NCBI RefSeq assembly: GCF_021117365.1
Contig: NZ_CP088262.1
Coordinates: 1,798,001-1,862,000 of the forward strand
Direction of reading: 5' to 3'
DNA: 64,000 nucleotides
Source of the DNA: Nocardioides sp. cx-173
GTDB lineage: Bacteria > Actinomycetota > Actinomycetes > Propionibacteriales > Nocardioidaceae
A model generated the notes under the pieces. The model worked only from the letters and a program-made list of their open reading frames with translations, did not search any database and was not told the DNA's origin. This document shows, piece by piece, positions 19,505-26,651 of this stretch; the stretch's first letter is position 1; every line of letters begins with the position of its first letter. A program made the translations under genes and the position numbers.

Positions 19505-21568
19505 ATCGCCGACAACACCTACAACGCCGCGCACCTCCTCGTCCTCGAGGGACTGGAGGCGGTGCGCAAACGACCGGGGATGTACATCGGCTCGACCGAC
19601 ACCCGCGGCCTCATGCACTGCCTGTGGGAGATCATCGACAACGGCGTCGACGAGGCCTTGGCCGGCTCCGCGCACCGGGTCGAGGTCACGCTGCACGCCG
19701 ACGACTCGGTGGAGGTCCACGACGACGGTCGTGGCATCCCCACCGACAAGGAGCCCAAGACCGGGCTCCCCGGCGTCGAGGTCGTGGCCACCAAGCTCCA
19801 CGCCGGCGGCAAGTTCGGTGGCGGCTCCTACGTCGCCACCGGCGGCCTGCACGGCGTCGGTCTCTCGGTGGTCAACGCGCTGTCGGCCCGCATGGACATC
19901 GACGTCGACCGGGCGCCCGCCCAGCAGGGGCTGAGCTTCAGCCGCGGCAACCCCGGCGTCTTCGACGGGGAGGGCCCCACGGCGCCGTTCACGCCCCGCT
20001 CGGGGCTGACCCGCAAGGGCAAGAAGGTCGCCAAGGGCAAGAGCGGCACCCGGATCCGGTTCTGGCCGGACCGCCAGATCTTCACCAAGGACGCGACCTT
20101 CGAGTTCGAGGGGCTGCTGGGCCGGGCCCGACAGACCTCGTTCATCGTGCCCGGCCTCGAGCTGGTCATCCGCGACCTGCGCGGCGAGGTGCCGGTCGAG
20201 GAGAAGTTCCGCCACGACGGAGGCATCGCGGAGTTCGCCGAGTACCTCGCCAGCGACGAGCCGGTGACCGACATCCTGCGGCTGCAGGGCATGGACACCT
20301 TCACCGAGACGGTGCCGATGCTCGACGCCCAGGGGCACATGACGCCTCAGGAGGTCGAGCGCGAGCTGACCGTGGACATCGCGGCGCGCTGGGGGACCGG
20401 CTACGACACCGAGCTGCGCTCGTTCGTCAACGTCATCGCCACCCCGAAGGGCGGCACGCACGTCAGCGGCTTCGAGGCAGCGCTCACCAAGACCTTCAAC
20501 GACGCGATGCGGGCCACCAAGGCGCTCAAGGTCAACGACGACGACGTGATCAAGGACGACGTCCTCGAGGGCCTCACCGCGGTGGTGACCGTGCGCCTGG
20601 CCGAGCCGCAGTTCGAGGGCCAGACCAAGGAGATCCTCGGCACGCCCGCAGTGCGCTCGGTCGTACGCCGGGTGGTGTCGGCGGAGCTGAAGAAGTTCCT
20701 CACCTCCTCCAAGCGGGCCGAGAAGGCGCAGGCCAAGCTCCTCATGGAGAAGGTGGTGGCCGCCTCCAAGACCCGCCTGGCCGCGCGTCAGCACAAGGAG
20801 ACCCAGCGCCGCAAGAACGCCCTGGAGTCCTCGGCGCTGCCCTCCAAGCTCGCCGACTGCCGCGCCAACGACAACGACCGCACCGAGCTGTTCATCGTCG
20901 AGGGCGACTCCGCGCTCGGCACCGCGAAGCTCGCCCGCAACTCGGAGTTCCAGGCCCTGCTGCCGATCCGCGGCAAGATCCTCAACGTCCAGAAGGCGTC
21001 CGTGGGCGACATGCTCAAGAACGCCGAGTGCGCCTCGATCATCCAGGTCGTCGGAGCCGGCTCCGGGCGGACCTTCGAGCTCGAGGCGCGCCGCTACGGC
21101 CGGATCATCTTCATGGCCGACGCCGACTCCGACGGCGCACACATCCGCTGCCTGCTGGCGACGCTGTTCTTCAAGTACATGCCCGACCTGATCGCCGAGG
21201 GCCGCGTCTATTCCGCGGTGCCGCCGCTGCACCGCATTGAGATCTCGGCGCCGAAGAAGGGCCAGGACAAGTACGTCTACACCTACTCCGACGACGAGCT
21301 GCAGCGCAAGCTCGCCGAGCTGAAGAAGAAGAACGTGAAGTGGAAGGACCCGGTCCAGCGCTACAAGGGGCTCGGTGAGATGGACGCCGACCAGCTGGCC
21401 GAGACCACCATGGACCCCCGCCGCCGTACGCTGCGCCGGATCACCGTCGACGACGCCGACGCCGCCGCCCAGGTCTTCGAGCTGCTCATGGGCTCCGACG
21501 TGGCCCCGCGCAAGGAGTTCATCGTGCAGGGCGCCTACGAGGTGGACGTGGAGGCGCTCGACGCCTGA
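19505..21568 (+). CDS. parE: DNA topoisomerase IV subunit B (type IIA ATPase subunit)
   Basis: About 687 residues. The GHKL ATPase domain is seen in LEGLEAVRKRPGMYIGSTD, HDDGRGIP and GGLHGVGLSVVNALS, and the TOPRIM domain in FIVEGDSALG and MADADSDGAHIRCLL. The sequence resembles Streptomyces ParE more than GyrB (MHCLWEIIDNGVDEAL). It should work with the ParC encoded at 26.7-29.1 kb to decatenate chromosomes. The start is odd. Conserved coding reaches IADNTYNAAHLLVLEG, but no ATG, GTG or TTG occurs in frame before the TAG at 19451. AGGAG at 19493-19497 points to ATC at 19505 (or ACG at 19502). The GTG at 19562 would remove conserved residues. Confidence 0.92.
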   Translation: MADNTYNAAHLLVLEGLEAVRKRPGMYIGSTDTRGLMHCLWEIIDNGVDEALAGSAHRVEVTLHADDSVEVHDDGRGIPTDKEPKTGLPGVEVVATKLHAGGKFGGGSYVATGGLHGVGLSVVNALSARMDIDVDRAPAQQGLSFSRGNPGVFDGEGPTAPFTPRSGLTRKGKKVAKGKSGTRIRFWPDRQIFTKDATFEFEGLLGRARQTSFIVPGLELVIRDLRGEVPVEEKFRHDGGIAEFAEYLASDEPVTDILRLQGMDTFTETVPMLDAQGHMTPQEVERELTVDIAARWGTGYDTELRSFVNVIATPKGGTHVSGFEAALTKTFNDAMRATKALKVNDDDVIKDDVLEGLTAVVTVRLAEPQFEGQTKEILGTPAVRSVVRRVVSAELKKFLTSSKRAEKAQAKLLMEKVVAASKTRLAARQHKETQRRKNALESSALPSKLADCRANDNDRTELFIVEGDSALGTAKLARNSEFQALLPIRGKILNVQKASVGDMLKNAECASIIQVVGAGSGRTFELEARRYGRIIFMADADSDGAHIRCLLATLFFKYMPDLIAEGRVYSAVPPLHRIEISAPKKGQDKYVYTYSDDELQRKLAELKKKNVKWKDPVQRYKGLGEMDADQLAETTMDPRRRTLRRITVDDADAAAQVFELLMGSDVAPRKEFIVQGAYEVDVEALDA

Positions 21569-21569
21569 C

Positions 21570-21600
21570 GTGGGGGTCACCCGAACGGGTGGAACCCCAC
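21570..21600 (+). terminator. parE terminator
   Basis: A nested hairpin starting 2 bp after the stop: outer GTGGGG/CCCCAC and inner CACCCG/CGGGTG. Confidence 0.65.
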
Positions 21601-21664
21601 CCCGATCCCGCTAGTTCGCGACCCAGTGGGTACTCGGCTGCTCCAGCAACGATGAGGAGCCGCC

Positions 21665-22450
21665 ATGAGCACCACACCGAGCACGCCATCGACGACCGAC
21701 GAGTCGTCGTCCTCGGGAGTCGCGGAGAAGGCGCACGACGCCAAGCACGCGGCCAGCCAGACCGCCTCCACCGCCGCCGACGAGGCGTCGCACGTCGCGA
21801 GCGTCGCCGGCGAGGAGGCCGCCAAGATCGCGAGCGAGGCCAAGGACCACGCCCGCGGTCTCCTCGACGAGGCACTCGCCCAGGTGGACGAGCAGTCGCG
21901 CACGCAGCGCGACCGCCTGGTCGACACCCTGAGCACCTTCAGCGACGACCTGCGCCAGATGGCCGAGCAGTCGACGAACTCCGGCCTCGCCTCCGACGTC
22001 GCGCGCCAGGTCGCCGACCGCGCCCGCAGCCTCGGCGATCACCTGGACGGCCGGGAGCCTGGGGACCTGCTCGACGACGTCCGCTCGTTCGCCCGCCGCC
22101 GCCCCGGGGTGTTCCTCCTGGGCGCGCTGACCGCGGGCGTCCTGGCCGGACGTCTGGCGCGGGGCGCCAAGGACGCAAAGGATGCTGACTCGGGTGCCAG
22201 CTCGAGCAGTTCGGGCACCGGCGTGATGCCGGTGACAACCGCGACGCCCGCCTCCACGACCGTCGTGCCGCCGACGTCGCCCGCGCCCCCGCCTCCCGTA
22301 GACGACCCCGTCGCGGGCACCGGCGAGCCCACGGTGGGGCAGCCGCAGTCGACGGCCCCCGTCTCCAGCGACCCGCTGGGCGGCACGCCGCTGTCGGAGC
22401 CGGCGGACTCCGGGCCGCTCTCCACGCCGCGGCAGGGGTACACGCCGTGA
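21665..22450 (+). CDS. Coiled-coil envelope-associated protein
   Basis: A 261-residue protein, first of a three-gene unit. Residues about 20-130 are Ala/Glu/Lys-rich helical heptads of apolipoprotein-like character. One hydrophobic segment follows (GVFLLGALTAGVLAGRLA, about residues 147-164), then a Pro/Ser/Thr-rich disordered tail. No enzymatic motif is visible. It is known in actinobacteria only as the partner of holin-X and DUF3618 genes, probably structuring or stabilising the membrane. GAGGAG lies close to the ATG. Its stop overlaps the next GTG. Confidence 0.7.
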   Translation: MSTTPSTPSTTDESSSSGVAEKAHDAKHAASQTASTAADEASHVASVAGEEAAKIASEAKDHARGLLDEALAQVDEQSRTQRDRLVDTLSTFSDDLRQMAEQSTNSGLASDVARQVADRARSLGDHLDGREPGDLLDDVRSFARRRPGVFLLGALTAGVLAGRLARGAKDAKDADSGASSSSSGTGVMPVTTATPASTTVVPPTSPAPPPPVDDPVAGTGEPTVGQPQSTAPVSSDPLGGTPLSEPADSGPLSTPRQGYTP

Positions 22451-22881
22451 CCTCCACGACCCCGCCGTACGACGGCGGGCCTGCCCCAGATGGAGGTGTC
22501 GAGGACCAGCGCAGCCTGGGGCAGATCGTCAGCGACGTCACCCAGGACCTCACGACCCTGATCCGGCAGGAGATGGACCTGGCCAAGACCGAGATGAAGC
22601 AGGAGGTGAGCAAGGCGGGCAAGGGTGCCGGCCTGCTCGGCGGCGCGGGGGTGGCCGGCTACTTCGTGCTGCTGTTCCTCTCCCTGGCCGCGTTGTTCGC
22701 CCTGGACGAGGCGATGGACGCCTGGCTGGCCGCGCTGATCGTGACCGTGGTCTGGGCCGTGGTGGCCGCCGTACTCGCCCTCGTCGGCAAGAAGTCACTC
22801 GACAAGAGCAACCCGCAACTGCCGCAGACGCAGCAGTCCCTCAAGGAGGATGTCCAATGGGCCAAAGCACAGAAGAGCTGA
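22447..22881 (+). CDS. Phage holin family protein (actinobacterial holin X)
   Basis: A 144-residue protein with a DUF1469-like layout: LGQIVSDVTQDLTTLIRQEM as an amphipathic N-terminal helix, then two membrane helices (GYFVLLFLSLAALFAL and LAALIVTVVWAVVAAVLAL) and a short KSLDKSNPQLPQT tail. Despite the name, chromosomal members are not lysis proteins. It starts in a GTGA overlap with the upstream gene, and its 3' end overlaps the DUF3618 gene by 25 bp, so all three form one operon. Confidence 0.82.
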   Translation: MTSTTPPYDGGPAPDGGVEDQRSLGQIVSDVTQDLTTLIRQEMDLAKTEMKQEVSKAGKGAGLLGGAGVAGYFVLLFLSLAALFALDEAMDAWLAALIVTVVWAVVAAVLALVGKKSLDKSNPQLPQTQQSLKEDVQWAKAQKS

Positions 22882-23459
22882 ACACCGAGATCGCAGGGAC
22901 TCGCGAGAGCCTCGCGAGCGACCTGGACGCGCTGCAGGACCGGGTCAGTCCGGCCGCCATCGTGGAGCGCCGCAAGACCGCCGCCCGCAACCGCGTGCTC
23001 GGGGTCAGGGACCGGATCATGGGCACCTCCCAGTCCGCTGCCGGATCGGCGCAGTCGTCGATGTCCGGCGCCGCCGACAGCGTCAAGGGCGCCGCCGGCA
23101 GCGCCAAGGAGGGCGCCAAGAGCGCCGTCAGCAGCGCGGGCGACTCCGTGGAGGGCAGCCCGCTCGCCGCCGGCCTCGTCGCCTTCGGGGCGGGGCTGGT
23201 CATCGCCGGCCTGATCCCCGCCAGCAGGGCCGAGGCGCGCGCCTCGCAGCAGGTGGTGGACGCCGCCAAGGAGCACGGTCAGCCCCTGGTCGAGCAGGCC
23301 AAGTCGGTGGGGCAGGAGGTCGGCGACCACCTCAAGGAGTCGGCCACCGACGCAGCCCAGCAGGTCACGCAGACCGCCCAGGAGTCCGCCGGCCGGGTCC
23401 AGGAGGAGGGGCGGTCCTCCGCCGAGAACGTGAAGTCCGCGGCGCCAGGCCAGACCTGA
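22857..23459 (+). CDS. DUF3618 domain-containing protein
   Basis: A 200-residue protein whose first 40 residues (TEELNTEIAGTRESLASDLD, then VSPAAIVERRK) are the DUF3618 domain. A Gly/Ala/Ser-rich stretch and one hydrophobic segment (GLVAFGAGLVIAGLIP) follow, then Ala/Glu/Gln helical repeats (AKEHGQPLVEQAKSVGQEVG) like LEA or apolipoprotein helices. Third gene of the envelope operon; function unknown. AAGGAGG precedes the ATG inside the upstream gene. Confidence 0.82.
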   Translation: MGQSTEELNTEIAGTRESLASDLDALQDRVSPAAIVERRKTAARNRVLGVRDRIMGTSQSAAGSAQSSMSGAADSVKGAAGSAKEGAKSAVSSAGDSVEGSPLAAGLVAFGAGLVIAGLIPASRAEARASQQVVDAAKEHGQPLVEQAKSVGQEVGDHLKESATDAAQQVTQTAQESAGRVQEEGRSSAENVKSAAPGQT

Positions 23460-23476
23460 CCCCGCTGCCGACCCTG

Positions 23477-23504
23477 CCCGCCGCGCCGGAAGGCGTGCGG
23501 CGGG
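23477..23504 (+). terminator. Terminator of the holin X/DUF3618 operon
   Basis: CCCGCCGC/GCGGCGGG 8-bp stem with a 12-nt loop, 17 bp past the stop and before the convergent carbonic anhydrase gene. Confidence 0.6.
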
Positions 23505-23592
23505 TGGGGCGGGCTGCGGCGCGCGCGCCCCGCTGAACCTGACCAAGCCGACGGCAGCCGGACCTTCGCGGGCGCGTCGAGCGCTGCCCGCC

Positions 23593-24087
23593 TCAGAGGT
23601 GCCGCTCGAGCAGACCGGTGTCGACGTCGTAGACGAACCCGCCGACGACGGTCTCGGCCGGGATGAGCGGGTGGGTGCGGATCTTGGCGATGTCCTCGCG
23701 CAGGGCCTGCAGCTGGTCGGTGATGACACCGAAGCTCTGCCAGGAGGCGTCCTGGCCGGAGGAGGCCGAGACCCGCTCGCGGATCTCCTCCTCGGTGTGG
23801 CTGGCCATGGCGCAGCGGGTGTGCGGGACCACCAGGATCCGCTCCACCCCGAGGAGGTGGGTGCCCAGCACCAGCGCCTCCAGGGCCTGGGGCGTCACCC
23901 GTCCGCCCGGGTTGCGGAAGATCTTGGCGTCGCCGGGCGTGAGCCCGACCATGCCCAGCGGGTCGATGCGCGAGTCCATGCAGGTCACGATCGCGACGCC
24001 GGCATGGGCGACGCCGTCGAACCCGCTGAGGGCGAAGTCGGAGGCGAAGTCGCGGTTGGCGGCAAGGAGATCGTCGAAGTCGGCCAC
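23593..24087 (-). CDS. Beta-class carbonic anhydrase
   Basis: A 164-residue zinc enzyme interconverting CO2 and bicarbonate. Zinc ligands are Cys36 in CMDSR, His89 and Cys92 in HTRC, and the catalytic Asp38/Arg40 dyad is present. It is of the short actinobacterial beta-CA type (about 165 residues). TAGGTT is 7 nt before the GTG start, suggesting a leaderless message. It lies downstream of the MFS gene on the same strand but has its own promoter. Confidence 0.93.
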   Translation of the reverse strand: MADFDDLLAANRDFASDFALSGFDGVAHAGVAIVTCMDSRIDPLGMVGLTPGDAKIFRNPGGRVTPQALEALVLGTHLLGVERILVVPHTRCAMASHTEEEIRERVSASSGQDASWQSFGVITDQLQALREDIAKIRTHPLIPAETVVGGFVYDVDTGLLERHL

Positions 24088-24094
24088 GAGCGCG

Positions 24095-24100
24095 AACCTA
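24095..24100 (-). promoter_or_regulatory. -10 element of the carbonic anhydrase gene (leaderless)
   Basis: TAGGTT on the minus strand, 7 nt before the GTG at 24087. Confidence 0.5.
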
Positions 24101-24155
24101 GCGGACGCCGCGAGGACAGGTCAGTGGCGGACGAGCATGTGGACGGTGGTGTTGC

Positions 24156-25949
24156 TCACCCGCCGGCGCGCAGCACGTCTGCGGGGCTGAAGGAGCGGGT
24201 CTGCGCGCCCCGGAAGACCACCAGGGCGCAGGCCGCCGCCAGCACGGCGCACACCGCTGCACCGGCGAAGACGGCGTGCTCCTGGGGGATGCCGGCGCCG
24301 GCGAGCAGGTCGCTGAACTCCTGGCAGCGGGTCTTGCCGTCGCACACCTCGCGCGCCGGCGGCATCGGATGGTCCTCCAGGTACGTGTAGTACCGGCGCA
24401 GCCCGATCGCGGTCAGCGCCGAGATCCCCACGAGCATGCCCACCATCCGGGCCACGACGACCATGGCGCTGGCCACGCCGTGCACGTCGTCGTCGGTGCT
24501 GGCCAGGATCGCGGCGTTGACCGGCGCGAGCGCGAGGCCGAACCCGAAGCCGCACAGGACCAGGGTCAGGTCGGAGTGGAACGATTCCAGGCTGGTGATG
24601 TCCCAGCGCGCCATCAGCACGAAGCCCACCGCCGCCATGACCATCCCCACCGCGGTGATGAGCCCGGCGCTGAAGCGACGCGTCAGGTAGCCGCCGACGA
24701 CCGCTCCCACGGGCAGGGCGACGAGGAACCGCACGAGCTCCAGGGCCGCCATCAGCTGGGAGTCGCGATGCACGGTGGTGCGCGCGAAGAGCGGGATGTC
24801 GATCAGAGCCGCGATCAGCGCAGCCCCGATGAAGAAGCTGACCAAGATGGCGCCCCACGCCGGAGTACGGCGCAGGGCCCCGCGGGGGACGAGGGGGGAC
24901 GGCGTACGGCGCAGGTGCACGACGAGGGCGAGCGTGGCGATCGCGGAGCCGGTGAGGTACCAGTAGCCCTGGTCGGCGAAGAGCTGGATCTTGGGATCGG
25001 CCGTCGCGAAGGCGAGGATCACCCCGCCGAGGGCCACCGCGAGGAACAGCGCACCACCGAGGTCGGCGTCCCGCATGCTGCGCACCCAGCTCGGTCCGTC
25101 GACGAGGGGGCGCCGGGCGGTGAAGCAGCGGACCACGAAGAGCAGGCCGGCCACCATCGCGGTCGCCCCGACCGGGGTCAGCCACCGCCCGTCGCCCGCG
25201 AACGGGATGAAGATCTGTCCCCAGGTCAGGTCGCGCTGAAGCTCCGACGGCTGCAGGAACACCAGCGCCCCGGCGGCGAGACAGATCAGGAGGAAGAGGG
25301 CGCCGAGGAGGTCGGGGGGTCTCGAGGCTCGCTTCGCTCGCACCTCGACCACCGAGGGATCTCGCTTCGCTCGCACCTCGACCACCGAGGGGTCCCGCAG
25401 GGCGTGGATGGCCGCGGCGAGGACCAGGCCGACGAGCAGGTTGATCACGAAGATCATCCGCCAGTCGGCGACGGCGAGGACGGCGGCACCGAACAGCGGC
25501 CCGATGACGCTGCCGATCTCCTGGACGGCGGAGACCACGCCGAGGGGTACGCCGCGGCGCTCGCGCGGGTACAGGTCGGCGACCAGCGCCAGGGTGGCGG
25601 GGACCAGGCCGCCGCCGCCGAGCCCTTGCAGGAACCGGCCGGCGACCATGCTCGGCATGTCGTAGGCGAGCGTCGTCACCAGCGAGCCCAGCGCGAAGAC
25701 CACCAGGGCGGCGACCAGCACCGGCACCCGGCCGCGCAGGTCCGCGATCCGCCCGATCAGCGGCAGCATCGCGACGTAGCCCAGCAGGAACCCCGAGATG
25801 ATCGGGGCGGCCCGCTGCAGCTCCTCGGTGGAGACGCCGACGGCGCCGACCATCTCGGGCAGCGCCAGCACGACGACGTAGGTGTCGGCGGCGGCGAACG
25901 CCACGGCTACCGCGGCCAGGCCGAGCAACCACCGCGGGGAGCGAGTCAC
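24156..25949 (-). CDS. MFS transporter, DHA2-type, P55/Rv1410c-like
   Basis: A 597-residue exporter with about 14 membrane helices. Motif A is seen in GRIADLRGRVPV and antiporter motif C in GSVIGPLFGAA. A long extracytoplasmic loop with two Cys (REVCDGKTRCQEF) precedes the last helix. It starts in a GTGA overlap with the LprG-like lipoprotein gene, matching the mycobacterial lprG-rv1410c pair that exports lipids. The equivalence is inferred from gene order and domain type. The cytosolic linker between helices 6 and 7 contains an 11-residue duplication (RDPSVVEVRAK twice) encoded by a dispersed genomic repeat (25328-25391). Confidence 0.85.
   Translation of the reverse strand: MTRSPRWLLGLAAVAVAFAAADTYVVVLALPEMVGAVGVSTEELQRAAPIISGFLLGYVAMLPLIGRIADLRGRVPVLVAALVVFALGSLVTTLAYDMPSMVAGRFLQGLGGGGLVPATLALVADLYPRERRGVPLGVVSAVQEIGSVIGPLFGAAVLAVADWRMIFVINLLVGLVLAAAIHALRDPSVVEVRAKRDPSVVEVRAKRASRPPDLLGALFLLICLAAGALVFLQPSELQRDLTWGQIFIPFAGDGRWLTPVGATAMVAGLLFVVRCFTARRPLVDGPSWVRSMRDADLGGALFLAVALGGVILAFATADPKIQLFADQGYWYLTGSAIATLALVVHLRRTPSPLVPRGALRRTPAWGAILVSFFIGAALIAALIDIPLFARTTVHRDSQLMAALELVRFLVALPVGAVVGGYLTRRFSAGLITAVGMVMAAVGFVLMARWDITSLESFHSDLTLVLCGFGFGLALAPVNAAILASTDDDVHGVASAMVVVARMVGMLVGISALTAIGLRRYYTYLEDHPMPPAREVCDGKTRCQEFSDLLAGAGIPQEHAVFAGAAVCAVLAAACALVVFRGAQTRSFSPADVLRAGG
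25317..25392. repeat. Dispersed palindromic repeat inside the MFS gene
   Basis: Two tandem 31-bp copies with a 33-bp period (25328-25358 and 25361-25391), preceded by GTCTCGAGG. The core GCACCTCGACCACCGAGGG is the reverse complement of the repeat found at 47.5 kb and 49-51 kb. It is read in frame through the gene. Confidence 0.8.
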
Positions 25950-26647
25950 GGCGCGGCGATGTCCTTCTCGGTGCCGTAGTCGTCGAACGTGAGGGTGTAG
26001 GTCATCGAGTCCGCGCCCTGGTAGAAGGCGCCGGTCAGCACGGCCGAGCGCAGCTCACCGGAGTCGGAGACCGTGTAGGTGACGTCGAAGTCGCCGGTGG
26101 AGCCCGGGATGATGTTCTTCACGACGGTCCCGGGGACCGTGCCGGAGTACTCGGTCAGGATCTCCTTGTTGCCCTCGCCCCCGCGGATGGACTCGCCCTT
26201 CTCGAGCCCCTCGGTCGCGGGCAGCAGCGAGGAGAAGCCCTTGTCGGGGCTCATCAGCTGCGCCGGGTCCGGCGCGCCGTACTCGCCGGGGTCGACCTCC
26301 TGCATGCCCGGGCTGAGCGGGATCTCGGCGTAGACCTTGCCGCCGACGGCGATCACCGGCACCTGGAACTGGCCGGCGGAGATCGAGACGTCGATGGTGC
26401 CGTCGAAGGCCGGCGCGTGCGTGCCGACGCCCTCGGCGGCGAGGATGCCGGTCACGCCGTCGGGCAGGTCGCTGGTCTCGAGGGTGATCATCACGCCGGC
26501 GGTGTCGTCCAGCTCCGCCTTGGCCGAGGCCAGGACCTCCTCCGGGGGACGGTCCTCGGAGCCGCCGCCCTCGTCGCTGTCACCGCCGCAGGCGGTGAGG
26601 GCGAGCAGGAGGGCAGGGACGGCCAACGCGGCCAGGCGGGAACGCAT
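25946..26647 (-). CDS. LppX/LprAFG-family lipoprotein (LprG-like)
   Basis: A 233-residue exported lipoprotein. The signal peptide is followed by lipobox LALTACGG with the lipidated Cys20. The mature domain begins RPPEEVLASAKAELDDTAGV and shows the LppX/LprG pattern (FDGTIDVSISAG, VGGKVYAEIP). These proteins bind acylated lipids in a cavity and hand them to the cell envelope. It sits between parC (4 bp after its stop) and the MFS gene (start overlap), so the three are co-transcribed. Confidence 0.87.
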   Translation of the reverse strand: MRSRLAALAVPALLLALTACGGDSDEGGGSEDRPPEEVLASAKAELDDTAGVMITLETSDLPDGVTGILAAEGVGTHAPAFDGTIDVSISAGQFQVPVIAVGGKVYAEIPLSPGMQEVDPGEYGAPDPAQLMSPDKGFSSLLPATEGLEKGESIRGGEGNKEILTEYSGTVPGTVVKNIIPGSTGDFDVTYTVSDSGELRSAVLTGAFYQGADSMTYTLTFDDYGTEKDIAAP

Positions 26648-26651
26648 GCGG

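Noticed and set aside
19115..21580. An 821-codon open frame on the minus strand across parE
   Set aside because: It is the antisense shadow of the parE codons; it encodes a Val/Leu/Gly/His-rich string without motifs, while the plus strand has full topoisomerase signatures.
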